Origin: Ktedonobacteria bacterium
Lineage (GTDB): Bacteria; Chloroflexota; Ktedonobacteria; Ktedonobacterales; JACDGC01
DNA: 64,000 nt
NCBI GenBank assembly: GCA_027459705.1
Contig: DAIDHM010000033.1
Location: 1 to 64,000 of the forward strand
Direction of reading: 5' to 3'
Shown here: positions 19,723-29,335 of the stretch, one piece after another
Numbering within the stretch: the first letter of the stretch is position 1
Layout: each line of letters starts with the position of its first letter
Translations under genes and position numbers: made by a program
The notes under the pieces: generated by a model
Told to the model about the DNA's origin: nothing
Seen by the model: the letters and a program-made list of their open reading frames with translations, nothing else
Databases searched by the model: none

Positions 19723-20298
19723 TCAGTCCGGTCGCCTATCAGGGTCATGCAGACATTGCGCAATGAGTCGCGCAACCCGTTGCGCCATTGCCTCAGCAGG
19801 GATGGGGAGATTTTGCTCCAGCCACCAGCGTGCCGCGCTCCGCAGCGCGCCAGTGATGAATTGTGCCGTCAGTGCGATATCATCATCCGAGAGTGTGCGA
19901 TCTCGCAGGCGGTGACGGAGCCCGGCCTGAAGCATGGTGGCGATATAGTGATGCATCTGATGGTCTGCCGGATCGCCACTCATACTCAGGAGTACGCGGT
20001 AGGCGGCGGCCTGTTCCGCGATGTGGGCAAAGCTGAGTTGGAGACGTTCTTCCAGCGAAGTGTCAGTCGGAACCTGCTGAAATAACTCTTCCAGCAATGC
20101 TTGCTGACTCTGTAGATAGAGATCCTGCTTATCTTTACAATGCAGATAGAATGTCGTGCGGTCCACGCCCGCGCGATCCGCGATATCCTTGATGGTGACC
20201 TGCGCGAAGCCGCGTTCCAGGATGAGATCGAACATCGCCTGGCGAAGCGCCCGGAGGGTCTCGCGACCGCGATCGGTGACATGCGTAAGACGCGGCAT
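19723..20298 (-). CDS. TetR/AcrR family regulator
   Basis: ALRQAMFDLILERGFAQVTIKDIADRAGVDRTTFYLHCKDKQDLY HTH; AAGGAG upstream of ATG. Confidence 0.9.
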   Translation of the reverse strand: MPRLTHVTDRGRETLRALRQAMFDLILERGFAQVTIKDIADRAGVDRTTFYLHCKDKQDLYLQSQQALLEELFQQVPTDTSLEERLQLSFAHIAEQAAAYRVLLSMSGDPADHQMHHYIATMLQAGLRHRLRDRTLSDDDIALTAQFITGALRSAARWWLEQNLPIPAEAMAQRVARLIAQCLHDPDRRPD

Positions 20299-20627
20299 GG
20301 TCATGACTCCTTTTTCTGCGAATTGCCTATTCGCGTGTTCGTGGGCAGCGGCACAACCCATGCATGCCTTGTCGACGCTTGCGGCTGGCCTGGGGATCCA
20401 GCAGGTCGCGCCATGGGGCCGGTTGGGCGCATGACGACAGAACGTCGATATACCTATGCACCATCTTACCATACAATGAGCGCGTTTTTTTGTTGCAAGG
20501 CAGTTGCGGCTACTGCCATTTGCCGTCGCGTGCGCCCAGACTATCTAGCTGGTCGCGATGTAGGGCACGCCAGCGCCACATACATAGGAGAACGCCAAAA
20601 TTGTTTCCTATCGAAGAGCACGATCAC

Positions 20628-20675
20628 GAAAGCCACGGAAAACACTTCGTGGTGTTGTAGTTTTCCGTGGCTTTC
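20628..20675. terminator. Hairpin downstream of the 20696 minus-strand gene
   Basis: 16-bp arms gaaagccacggaaaac / gttttccgtggctttc. Confidence 0.75.
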
Positions 20676-20695
20676 AAAATCTATGGCCAAAAACC

Positions 20696-21967
20696 CTATG
20701 CCGGTGCTGTGCCTGTCACGCTCTGGGACTGGAACCAGGTCTTTCCCGCATCGACGGTGTACCACAATGTCGAGGTATAGGTGCAGTTTTGCTTGTTTGG
20801 GCAGACTCCATTGCCGGTCTCAGCCCATCCCGCCGTGCTGCTTAAAAAATGCATGGAGGAAACGCCACCACCTTGCGGCAAGTTTCCTTGTTGCCAGGTT
20901 GCGCCAGCATCGTGAGTCACATAGAAAACCGCCCCAAAATCAACCCAGGCGCTTTGTCCGAAGTGAGTTTGAACCGCCCGGAGAAGGCTGGTATCCTGGA
21001 TGGAGAATTGTGATCCCGCTGACCATGTCATCCCACCATCCTTAGTCACATATATCTGAAGGACGGTGAAGTATTCAGCAAGCATAACACCGTGTTGGGA
21101 ATCGAAGAAGATCGGTTCGCTGAAGTCCGGGGTATTGCCATTCGTACCTGTAGGCGCGGCAAACATTTGTTGCTGCCAGGAGTTTCCGCCATCAAGAGTG
21201 CGATAGACCTTCATCGGAACGTTATAGGCTGTTGATCCCGTGAACCAGCCTGTTGTGGCAGAGATGAACAGTGGGATGCCACCCGCTGGCAGGTTCGTGG
21301 ACTGCCAGGTTGCCCCACCATCTGTCGAATGATAGAGGATGGCCGATGAACTATTCGCGCTCCGTGACGTATCGACTGTCAGCCATCCAGTGGTCCCATT
21401 CACGAATTGCAGGGTTGATGGATTGTCTACTCCAGGGGTTTGGGGGGGGATTTTAGTAAGCTGCCAGTGAGCTCCGCCATCAATGGTACGGGCTACTGTA
21501 GCTGTCCCATCAGTGCCATTGAACAGCACCCATTGCGTCTTCGCATCAAGCATAAACGTGTCCGCGACATAGGCATTGGACACTGTTGGTAATGTCTCGT
21601 TCTTCCAGGTAGCGCCCGTGTCGTCTGTATGCACTACCTGCCCATTGAAGATGGCGTCATCAGAACCGGGAAGAGGGGTAGGTGGGTGTACCGGTATCGT
21701 AGGTGTGGTTGAAATGTTCCCCGATGACGTAGCCGTGGATGAGATGTTTCCCGATGAGGTGGGCGTGGCAGCAATCGCGCCTTTCTGAGAGGGCCCTTGG
21801 GATTGCTGCATGAGCAGGCTGGCGGTCAAGAAAATGGTACCCATAGCAACCAGAGCAAGTAAGGTGAGCCATGGCCAGCGTGGCCGCAAACGAGGTGACT
21901 TTGCGGGTGGATGATTATTTCTGGATTGATGTTCATTTTTGCGTTCGAACGATGTGTTATGCATCAC
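20696..21967 (-). CDS. Membrane-anchored YCF48/BNR-like beta-propeller protein
   Basis: N-terminal TM; repeated DGGATWQS / DGGNSWQQ / DGGMTWSA / DAGATWQQG / DAGKTWFQS. Confidence 0.85.
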   Translation of the reverse strand: MMHNTSFERKNEHQSRNNHPPAKSPRLRPRWPWLTLLALVAMGTIFLTASLLMQQSQGPSQKGAIAATPTSSGNISSTATSSGNISTTPTIPVHPPTPLPGSDDAIFNGQVVHTDDTGATWKNETLPTVSNAYVADTFMLDAKTQWVLFNGTDGTATVARTIDGGAHWQLTKIPPQTPGVDNPSTLQFVNGTTGWLTVDTSRSANSSSAILYHSTDGGATWQSTNLPAGGIPLFISATTGWFTGSTAYNVPMKVYRTLDGGNSWQQQMFAAPTGTNGNTPDFSEPIFFDSQHGVMLAEYFTVLQIYVTKDGGMTWSAGSQFSIQDTSLLRAVQTHFGQSAWVDFGAVFYVTHDAGATWQQGNLPQGGGVSSMHFLSSTAGWAETGNGVCPNKQNCTYTSTLWYTVDAGKTWFQSQSVTGTAPA

Positions 21968-22339
21968 GTGTCTTGAATCCCCTCTGGCTTCAGCCTATAC
22001 GTTGTGTCAAAACAGAAACGGACCACACTCGACCATTCAGAGAAATACCCGCTACTGGCAATTTTCTGATAGTCGCTACTGTATGACGCAAGCTCAAAAG
22101 TGATGCCGTAATAGAAGCACAGTATTGTTGTGCTCTGTGAAATGATACATGACCTTAAAAATATTTCAAGGATCCAGTAGCCGGGTGTTGCGTAATTGGC
22201 CAGTGTTGACGCGCCAAAAAATCTGGATCATTCGTTCTGCATTTGGCACGCGGTAAGAGACTGGCGCGGAGCCATATCGTAGACAGATGGGCATGAGTTG
22301 TGGTACGCTTCCCCCTAGCAATAGAAAGGAGCTTCTCTC

Positions 22340-22696
22340 ATGACTCCACAACCACAGCCGCAGTCACAGCCGCAACCAGTGTATCAAAGTGAGCTGAACT
22401 TTGGATTTGACAAGCTATACACAAGAGTCACCATGTATGTGGATATGCAAATCGAAAAACTCGCCGTACAGATGCGGGTGTATAACCAGGAATCTCTCAA
22501 TCGCGATAACGAACTGGCTCAAGCCATCAAAGTATTGACCCCACAAATAGCTGATGTCAGACAACAAGTGGTGTATTTAGATCATCCACTCACCAAAGCC
22601 GAGGAAACGCAACAAACTATAGTGCAGATTCTCGGCGATTTTCGCGCTGAAGTCATGGAAGCCATCAATGATCTTCGCCGCAAAGATAAAGAATAG
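22340..22696 (+). CDS. Small coiled-coil protein with PQ-rich N-terminus
   Basis: MTPQPQPQSQPQPVYQSEL...; RBS AAAGGAG; helical heptad-like C-terminus. Confidence 0.7.
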   Translation: MTPQPQPQSQPQPVYQSELNFGFDKLYTRVTMYVDMQIEKLAVQMRVYNQESLNRDNELAQAIKVLTPQIADVRQQVVYLDHPLTKAEETQQTIVQILGDFRAEVMEAINDLRRKDKE

Positions 22697-22710
22697 CTAA
22701 CAGAGGTTTT

Positions 22711-25431
22711 TCATAGCGAACTGAGTGGATCAATATCGACTGACCAGCCGCGCGCCAGCATCTCAGGCGGTAACGCGGCGATCACGGCCCGCGGATCGGG
22801 GCCACGCAGGATGATCTGCCAGCGATACGCGCCGCGCAGCCGCTCCATGAAGGCGGGCGCCGGACCGACGAGATCAGTGTCGGGCAGCGCCAGGGCGGCG
22901 ATGGTCTGGGTGATCTGGTCGCCCGCCGCGATCGCGGTGGTCTGACAGGTGTGGCGGTCGGGGTGCGTATAGGTCAATTTGACGAAGCGGCGGAATGGCG
23001 GGTAGCCATAACCGGTGCGCGCGGCGATCTCGATGCTATAGAACTCCTGAAAATCGTGGTGCGCGGCAGCGGTGACGCAAAAGTGATCGGGGTTGAACGT
23101 CTGCAGGATCACCTGGCCCGCGCGGTCGCCGCGGCCCGCGCGCCCCGCCACCTGAGTCAGCAACTGGAAGGCGCGCTCTGTCGCGCGGTAATCTGGCAGG
23201 TACAGCGCGACATCGGCGGCGATAATGCCGACCAGTGTCACCCCAGGAACATCCAGGCCTTTGGCGATCATCTGCGTGCCGATCAGGATGTCAACCTCAT
23301 GCCGCGCCAGGGATCGCGCGAAGCGCGCGTGGTCGGTATGCGCCCGCACCGTATCGTTGTCCCAGCGCAACACCCGCGCTGACGGGAAGAGTTCGCGAAC
23401 CGTGCTCTCCACGCGCTCCGTGCCAACGCCGAAATAGCGGATGCCATGAGCGCCACAGACCGGACAGGTAGCGGGCGGCGCCTCGCGCCAGCCACAGTAA
23501 TGGCAGATCAGTTGCCCCATGTGTTGATGATGGGTCAGTGGCACATCGCAGCGCCCGCAGCGCGCCACGAAACCGCAGTCGCGACAGATCACACAGCTGG
23601 CGCTTCCGCGTCGATTCAAATAAATGACCGCCTGCTCTCCGCGCCCCAGTGTCGCATGGAGCGCGTCCAGCAGTGGACGGCTGAGGATGCTGACATGGCC
23701 ATCGCGCAACTCCGCGCGCAGGTCCACGATCAACACGGGCGGCGGGGAACTGGAAGCTGTCGAGACGCGCTCAGGGAGGATCGCCAGCGCGAATTCATCG
23801 TTCAGGGCGCGGTAGTAGGATTCCACCGACGGCGTGGCGCTGCCAAGGACGACAGCGCTACCGGTCAGCGCGCCCAGTGCGAAGGCCACTTCGCGCGCGT
23901 GATAGGTCGGGGCGCGCTCATCCTGTTTGAAAGATGCCTCATGCTCTTCATCCAGGATGATCAGCCCCAGATCCGGCAGTGGCGCGAAAATGGCCGAACG
24001 CGAGCCGATCACGACATCCACCGCGCCGGAATGGATGCGCAGCCATTCGCGCGCGCGCTCCTCGGGGCGCAACGCACTGTGCAGCAGCGCCACTCGCCCG
24101 GGAAAACGCGCGGCAAAGCGGCCGACCGCCTGCGGCGTCAGCGCGATCTCAGGGACCAGGACGATGCCGCGTCGCCCGCGCGCGATGGCCGCTTCCATCG
24201 CCTGCAGGTAGACCTCTGTCTTGCCGCTGCCCGTCACGCCGTGGAGCAAGAGCGGCCGTGCCGCCTGGCGCAATGCTTCATCCGGCCTCGCTCCCGCGTT
24301 CTCCAACGTCGCCAGTTCTGTTGTAGCGTCCAGTGTCGTGATGATGTGTTCGACGGCCGCCGCCTGGGCTGGGTTGAGCGCATGGCGCGGCGTGGCGAGG
24401 GGTGAGGCTGCCAAGGGCACAGATCCCGCGGGGAGGTTGGCGCCAGCGTCCAGTGTCGCTATGAAACCAGCGCGGAGCAGCACATCCAGCGCGGCGGGCG
24501 TGGCGCGCGTCAGCCGCAAGGCTTCGCGGCGCGGGCGGGGCTCGGCGGGATTAGCCGCCAGCAGATCTAGCAAAGCGATTGCTCCCCGCAACCGAGCGGC
24601 CGCGCGTGATCCCGGTGCGGCGGAAGGTCCGCTGCCGATGGCGGGAGCGCTGCTGGTTCCCGCCGTCGCGATGGCTTGCAGGAGGGCGCCCTTCCCGCGT
24701 CGCGTTGGCGTTCGGCCGCGGGCCGAAGGTCCGCTGCCAGTGCCTCTGGCAGGTGGGGGCGGAGCGATCTGCGCGAGCGTGGCGGCGCGCCAGGCAGCGA
24801 TCGTATCGCTGGTCGCCGTGAGCTGGAGGAACGGTTCGGGGGCAGGGGGCGCCGCGGTACGTTGGACGACGCGCGCCAGCGCGCCATCTGCTTCGAGTTC
24901 GCTGATGAGTTTCCCGGCGCGTTGACGTCCCAGGGCACGCCGCACCACTGCCTCTTCCGCGCCGCCATGCTGACGCATGAGGCCCAGCAATGCGCGCGCC
25001 TCGGCGGAACGCGGTGCTGCAAGATCCTCGGTGTCCGTGGGGGAAAGTTCGATGCGCGGTGCGGTGGTCAATCCGGGCAGCATGAGGCGCACGCAGTCTG
25101 CCAATGAGCAAACATAGGCTTCGGCCAGCCAGTGTGCCAGGGCACGGTGCGCGGCGTCCAGCAGCGGGGTCGCATCCGGATGTCCCGGTGTCCCGTGCCG
25201 CGAGTGGATCGGTCGGAGAGTCGTGGGGTCCGCAGGGGACGGAGTATCGTCCCAGACTACCCCCATGACGAGTTGTGTGCCGAACGGCGCAACCACCAGA
25301 TGCCCCGGCGCCAACTGGCCCGCCAACTCCTCCGGGACCGCATAGGTGAAGAGGGGAGCCTGGCGATGTTCACCCCAGGCCCCCCCCCGTAATATCAGCA
25401 CGGTCACCGTCTCACCGGTTGTCGTCGCCAT
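22711..25431 (-). CDS. priA: Primosomal protein N' (PriA helicase)
   Basis: LLHGVTGSGKTEVYLQAMEAA Walker A; DEEHEASFKQ; zinc cysteines CRDCGFVARCGRCDVPLTHHQ...CHYCGWREAPPATCPVCG; QMIAKGLDVPGVTLVG. Confidence 0.97.
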   Translation of the reverse strand: MATTTGETVTVLILRGGAWGEHRQAPLFTYAVPEELAGQLAPGHLVVAPFGTQLVMGVVWDDTPSPADPTTLRPIHSRHGTPGHPDATPLLDAAHRALAHWLAEAYVCSLADCVRLMLPGLTTAPRIELSPTDTEDLAAPRSAEARALLGLMRQHGGAEEAVVRRALGRQRAGKLISELEADGALARVVQRTAAPPAPEPFLQLTATSDTIAAWRAATLAQIAPPPPARGTGSGPSARGRTPTRRGKGALLQAIATAGTSSAPAIGSGPSAAPGSRAAARLRGAIALLDLLAANPAEPRPRREALRLTRATPAALDVLLRAGFIATLDAGANLPAGSVPLAASPLATPRHALNPAQAAAVEHIITTLDATTELATLENAGARPDEALRQAARPLLLHGVTGSGKTEVYLQAMEAAIARGRRGIVLVPEIALTPQAVGRFAARFPGRVALLHSALRPEERAREWLRIHSGAVDVVIGSRSAIFAPLPDLGLIILDEEHEASFKQDERAPTYHAREVAFALGALTGSAVVLGSATPSVESYYRALNDEFALAILPERVSTASSSPPPVLIVDLRAELRDGHVSILSRPLLDALHATLGRGEQAVIYLNRRGSASCVICRDCGFVARCGRCDVPLTHHQHMGQLICHYCGWREAPPATCPVCGAHGIRYFGVGTERVESTVRELFPSARVLRWDNDTVRAHTDHARFARSLARHEVDILIGTQMIAKGLDVPGVTLVGIIAADVALYLPDYRATERAFQLLTQVAGRAGRGDRAGQVILQTFNPDHFCVTAAAHHDFQEFYSIEIAARTGYGYPPFRRFVKLTYTHPDRHTCQTTAIAAGDQITQTIAALALPDTDLVGPAPAFMERLRGAYRWQIILRGPDPRAVIAALPPEMLARGWSVDIDPLSSL

Positions 25432-25856
25432 TAGCGCTGGCGTCCCGGTAGATATTTCGCCCGCTCTTTAAAGCGCTCGAACTCCACGGCGTGGCGCGGG
25501 AAATCGCGCACAAAATAAACCAGCCAGAAAAGGGCAATGCCCACTCCCCAGAGTACCCACACCACCAGCCAGATCCGCCAGGAAAAGAACGAGGTGTCGA
25601 GAAATTGGCCGCCCAGTGGCACGAGACCTACGGCGGCCCAGACGGGCACCTGCGGGGCGTTAAACATCCGATCAAACACATACTGTTTCCAGACCGTATG
25701 GTTCTTGATCCAGGGGATCTTGCGGCGCCCTTCAACCCAATAATACCAACTGATGAATATCGCGACACCAATGATGATCAACCATGGTGTGAAGTTGAAC
25801 GATGTGTTCGCCAGGTCGGCGCGCGCCGTGAAGAGTTGTTGTATCAGATTGCCCAT
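25431..25856 (-). CDS. Membrane protein of unknown function
   Basis: Hydrophobic segments FTPWLIIIGVAIFISWYYW and WRIWLVVWVLWGVGIALFWLVYF; overlaps priA start. Confidence 0.75.
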   Translation of the reverse strand: MGNLIQQLFTARADLANTSFNFTPWLIIIGVAIFISWYYWVEGRRKIPWIKNHTVWKQYVFDRMFNAPQVPVWAAVGLVPLGGQFLDTSFFSWRIWLVVWVLWGVGIALFWLVYFVRDFPRHAVEFERFKERAKYLPGRQR

Positions 25857-26000
25857 GGAATCCCCCCTGGTAAGATGCCGTCATTCCCTGTGCGGTCGGC
25901 AAGCTATTCACCCTCATCATAGCAGACCCGTGCGGGGGAATCAATCCCACGTGAAAATGGTCACGCGGCTCGCCCGCCTTCCTGCGACATAATCCCACCC

Positions 26001-26930
26001 TCAGGGGTTGGGCGTGGCCGTCCCCGCCCCGGCCGTAGGCGTGGTGGCGGGCGTTGGCTGTGGCGTAGTGGTCGTCGCTGGAGCAGTGGGGGTCACTGGC
26101 GGCGCGACGGTCACAGTGACCGTGGGGACCGGGGTTGGCAATGCGACTTCTTGCTTGCTCAGCTGTGTGATGCGCGGCTGTGCTTTGTTGTCGTAATCCA
26201 CGACGATGGTGATCGTGAATTGTTTGGTAGTGGCCGCGCTATCATTGAGGACCTGCTGATACGTGGCGGTGATCGTGACGGCTTTGCCAGGGCCAGTGGT
26301 GGGGGTGATGGGATCTTGCAAGGTGACGCTCAGAGTATTCTTCCAGGTCTGCGCGAATTGTTGCTCCGTCTGTTGTTGTTGCAATCCCGAACTGAGCAAG
26401 CTATAGGCTTGTTGATACTGGGCGCTATTGATTGATGTGTAAAATTGCTTGACGAGGCTGACCGCCAGATCCGTTGAGATCGGCGCCAGAGGCGTCACAG
26501 TTGGTGTGGGTTGGCTGTTCACACTGGTGGACTGCGCGGTAGCGCCCGATCCATTTTGCGCGGTGGGCGTGGCTGGCGAGAGGCTGACATAGAGTGCCAG
26601 ACCAAGTGCCATGACTGCCAGAATGACCAGGGCGATCCCGAGACCTACCCCGAAGCCACGCAAGCTCCCTCCTTGACGGGGAGCTTTGGGTGGGGGAGGG
26701 ACATCCCAGCGTGGTGGTTGCCCCACCTGCGAGATGGGCGGGGCAGGTGGCGCCGGCAAAGGCGCGGCATCCTCTTCCCATAGGAAAGGGGATGCTTCGC
26801 CCGCAGGCATACGCGCATCGGGCCGATTGGGGAGAGTCGGAGCATTTTCATCCGGCATGGACATCCGCGTCACCTCTTCTGGATCTGGCAATCTTTGCTT
26901 CATTGTGGCGCAATCCATCTCCAGACGCAA
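26001..26930 (-). CDS. TM-anchored protein with NTF2-like/DUF4878-like domain and T/P-rich tail (start uncertain)
   Basis: LGIALVILAVMALGLALYVSL TM; LVKQFYTSINSAQYQQAYSLLSSGLQQQQTEQQFAQTW. Confidence 0.7.
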   Translation of the reverse strand: MRLEMDCATMKQRLPDPEEVTRMSMPDENAPTLPNRPDARMPAGEASPFLWEEDAAPLPAPPAPPISQVGQPPRWDVPPPPKAPRQGGSLRGFGVGLGIALVILAVMALGLALYVSLSPATPTAQNGSGATAQSTSVNSQPTPTVTPLAPISTDLAVSLVKQFYTSINSAQYQQAYSLLSSGLQQQQTEQQFAQTWKNTLSVTLQDPITPTTGPGKAVTITATYQQVLNDSAATTKQFTITIVVDYDNKAQPRITQLSKQEVALPTPVPTVTVTVAPPVTPTAPATTTTPQPTPATTPTAGAGTATPNP

Positions 26931-26996
26931 GGTATTCCATCACAAGTGGCGCGCCGATCACCTGGTCGGGCTGGTCGCGACCCAGGCCCACACATT

Positions 26997-27031
26997 GGGA
27001 ACAATGGGCGATCCGGTTGACCATTGTTCCC
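26997..27031. terminator. Hairpin after the 27038 minus-strand gene
   Basis: 11-bp perfect arms gggaacaatgg / ccattgttccc. Confidence 0.6.
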
Positions 27032-27037
27032 CGAGAC

Positions 27038-27847
27038 TTACGGCTGGGTCGCTGTCTGGGTATGTGTGGCGATGCTCATGATGGACCATTGTTGATGTGC
27101 CTGCGTGAGTTGCACGATATCCACCGTGGGATGCCCGCTGGACCCATGCCGCGTGACGAGGACGGAGATGGTCGCGCTCGATCCTTGCTGTTGGCTGTCG
27201 CCCAGGGTATAGGTGGCTATCCCGCCGCCTACCTGATCAAGTTGCAGGTAGCGTTGGATGAAAGCATCACGCGATTCTGCCTGTTGTGCGGCGGGTGCGA
27301 GCAGATCATACGCGTGCGTATAATCCTGATGGCTGAGCGCCGTATAGAACGCAGTGACCGTGGTGCGCGGGTTGCCGCTGGGTGCAAGTGACGCATTGTT
27401 GGTCGTGAAGGCATAGGCCGCGCCGCCCGCGACCAGCGCGATGAAGATCCCCAGGGCAAGTGCCAACAGGACGAACTGGCGGCGAGATATCCATGGGCGG
27501 CGGGCCTGGCGAGCCAGTTCGCTACTGCGCTGGAGATCTGGTCGGGGGGGACGATATCCCTTCGGCAGCGCGCTCGCCGGTGGGATGTAGCCGGGTGGCA
27601 ACGAACGATCGGGCCGAGGGATCGGTCGATGCAGGGCTGGATCCAGTGAGGATCCGATAGTGCCGGACCTTCTGGCCGTTCTGGTGTCGAGCGCTGAGCG
27701 CGTCTCATTATCCATGGATTGCGCCTCCTGGGAAGCGTCGCCCATCCTGGGCCGGACGCGGCATGGTACCATACCTGAAGAATCCATCGCGTTTAGGGCT
27801 GACGGTTGAGTCTTGTGCTCATCCACAGTATACCGAGAGCACACCAT
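27038..27847 (-). CDS. TM-anchored protein with NTF2-like/DUF4878-like domain, paralog-like to 26001..26930 (start uncertain)
   Basis: FVLLALALGIFIALVAGGAAYAF TM; VTAFYTALSHQDYTHAYDLLAPAAQQAESRDAFIQRY. Confidence 0.7.
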   Translation of the reverse strand: MVCSRYTVDEHKTQPSALNAMDSSGMVPCRVRPRMGDASQEAQSMDNETRSALDTRTARRSGTIGSSLDPALHRPIPRPDRSLPPGYIPPASALPKGYRPPRPDLQRSSELARQARRPWISRRQFVLLALALGIFIALVAGGAAYAFTTNNASLAPSGNPRTTVTAFYTALSHQDYTHAYDLLAPAAQQAESRDAFIQRYLQLDQVGGGIATYTLGDSQQQGSSATISVLVTRHGSSGHPTVDIVQLTQAHQQWSIMSIATHTQTATQP

Positions 27848-27956
27848 GGACGCAATGGGGGTGACCCAAGTGGTCTCACAAATCTGGCACGCTCGAGCTG
27901 CGCCTGGTTGGGGAACGAGAATCTACCTCGGCGCCAAGAAAGCGAGTGATTGATCC

Positions 27957-29192
27957 ATGGAAGCCAACCCACGCGCCGCCCGGGCCCGCCTCATACGCGA
28001 AGCCGCCGAAGCACTGGGCTTTGATCTGGTTCGCATCACGAACGCGGAACCCTTGCCCGCGGCGCGACGCGCCATTGAAGAGCGGGTGGCGCTGGGCTTT
28101 TTCGAAGGAATGGACTGGTTCACCGCGGAACGCGCTGCCGTCAGTACCGATCCCCGCGCGCTCTTACCGACCGCGCAATCGGTGATTGCCCTGGGGACTT
28201 TTTATCTGACAGACGCGCCGCGCGACCTGACCGTACCTGGCGATCCTCATGGGCAGATCTCTTGCTATGCATGGGGCGATGACTACCATGACGTCATCAA
28301 AGCGCGACTGCGGCAATTGGCGGCGCGCATCCAGCGGATCGCGGCGGATGAAAGTGGCGACGACCTGGCGGGTGCGACGCGGATCTTCGTCGATACGGGG
28401 CGCATGGTGGACCGCGCGGTAGCGGAACGCAGCGGGTTGGGGTGGTTCGGTAAGCATACGAATATTCTGACGCGCGATTGGGGATCCTGGCTTTTCCTGA
28501 GTGAAATTGTGACGACGCTGGATCTGGAACCCGATGCCGCGATCGCCGCCAACTGCGGCCATTGCACCACCTGCATCACTGCCTGCCCGACCGGGGCGAT
28601 TGTCGCGCCCCAGGTGCTCGACGCGCGCCGTTGCATCAGCTATCTCACGATTGAGCATCGCGGCGCGATTCCGCTGGAATTGCGGCCGCTGATGGGGAAC
28701 CTGATCTATGGCTGTGATATCTGCCAGCAGGTCTGTCCTGTCAACCATATCGTCGAGCGGCGATTGCGCGCACGCGATGCACTGGGTCCCGGTTCCGCGG
28801 GCGAGACGCGCCGCGCCATGTTTGTCGCACGGCCAGATGTCGGCGCCAGTCCCGCGCTGCTCCCCTTGCTGGATCTGGATGAGGCGGGGTTTCGTGAGCA
28901 GTTTCGCCATAGTCCAATTCTCCGCGCCAAACGGCGGGGCTTGTTGCGCAATGTCTGCGTGGCGTTGGGCAATCTGGGTGATGCTGTTGCGGTTCCGCGG
29001 CTGGCGCGAACCTTGCGGAGTGAGCCGGAGGCGCTGGTACGCGGCCATGCCGCCTGGGCGCTGGGGATGCTCGGTGGCCCTGTGGCCGAAGAGGCGCTCA
29101 TGGCGGCCAGCGTGCGCGAGGCGGTGCCTGAGGTGTTGGGCGAGATCGGTTTCGCGCTAGCATTGCTGGCGGATCAGGCAGAATCCGTCTGA
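27957..29192 (+). CDS. queG: Epoxyqueuosine reductase
   Basis: DTGRMVDRAVAERSGLGWFGKHTNIL; CGHCTTCITACPTGAI; RRCISYLTIEHRG; GCDICQQVCPVN; C-terminal HEAT-like repeat. Confidence 0.95.
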   Translation: MEANPRAARARLIREAAEALGFDLVRITNAEPLPAARRAIEERVALGFFEGMDWFTAERAAVSTDPRALLPTAQSVIALGTFYLTDAPRDLTVPGDPHGQISCYAWGDDYHDVIKARLRQLAARIQRIAADESGDDLAGATRIFVDTGRMVDRAVAERSGLGWFGKHTNILTRDWGSWLFLSEIVTTLDLEPDAAIAANCGHCTTCITACPTGAIVAPQVLDARRCISYLTIEHRGAIPLELRPLMGNLIYGCDICQQVCPVNHIVERRLRARDALGPGSAGETRRAMFVARPDVGASPALLPLLDLDEAGFREQFRHSPILRAKRRGLLRNVCVALGNLGDAVAVPRLARTLRSEPEALVRGHAAWALGMLGGPVAEEALMAASVREAVPEVLGEIGFALALLADQAESV

Positions 29193-29335
29193 ATTGCCAG
29201 CGCAAATGTGAACCATGACCCCTTCGCGCTCTTTTCAGGAAGCTTCTGAGCATGATATAGTGGTGTCCACTGGATTATCTGCACGCATGGCGCCCGCGGC
29301 GTCGGCGATCACCCGCGATGACTCGAGGACTATCA

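Noticed and set aside
23446-24405. 319-aa plus-strand ORF
   Set aside because: Antisense to priA; no recognisable domain.
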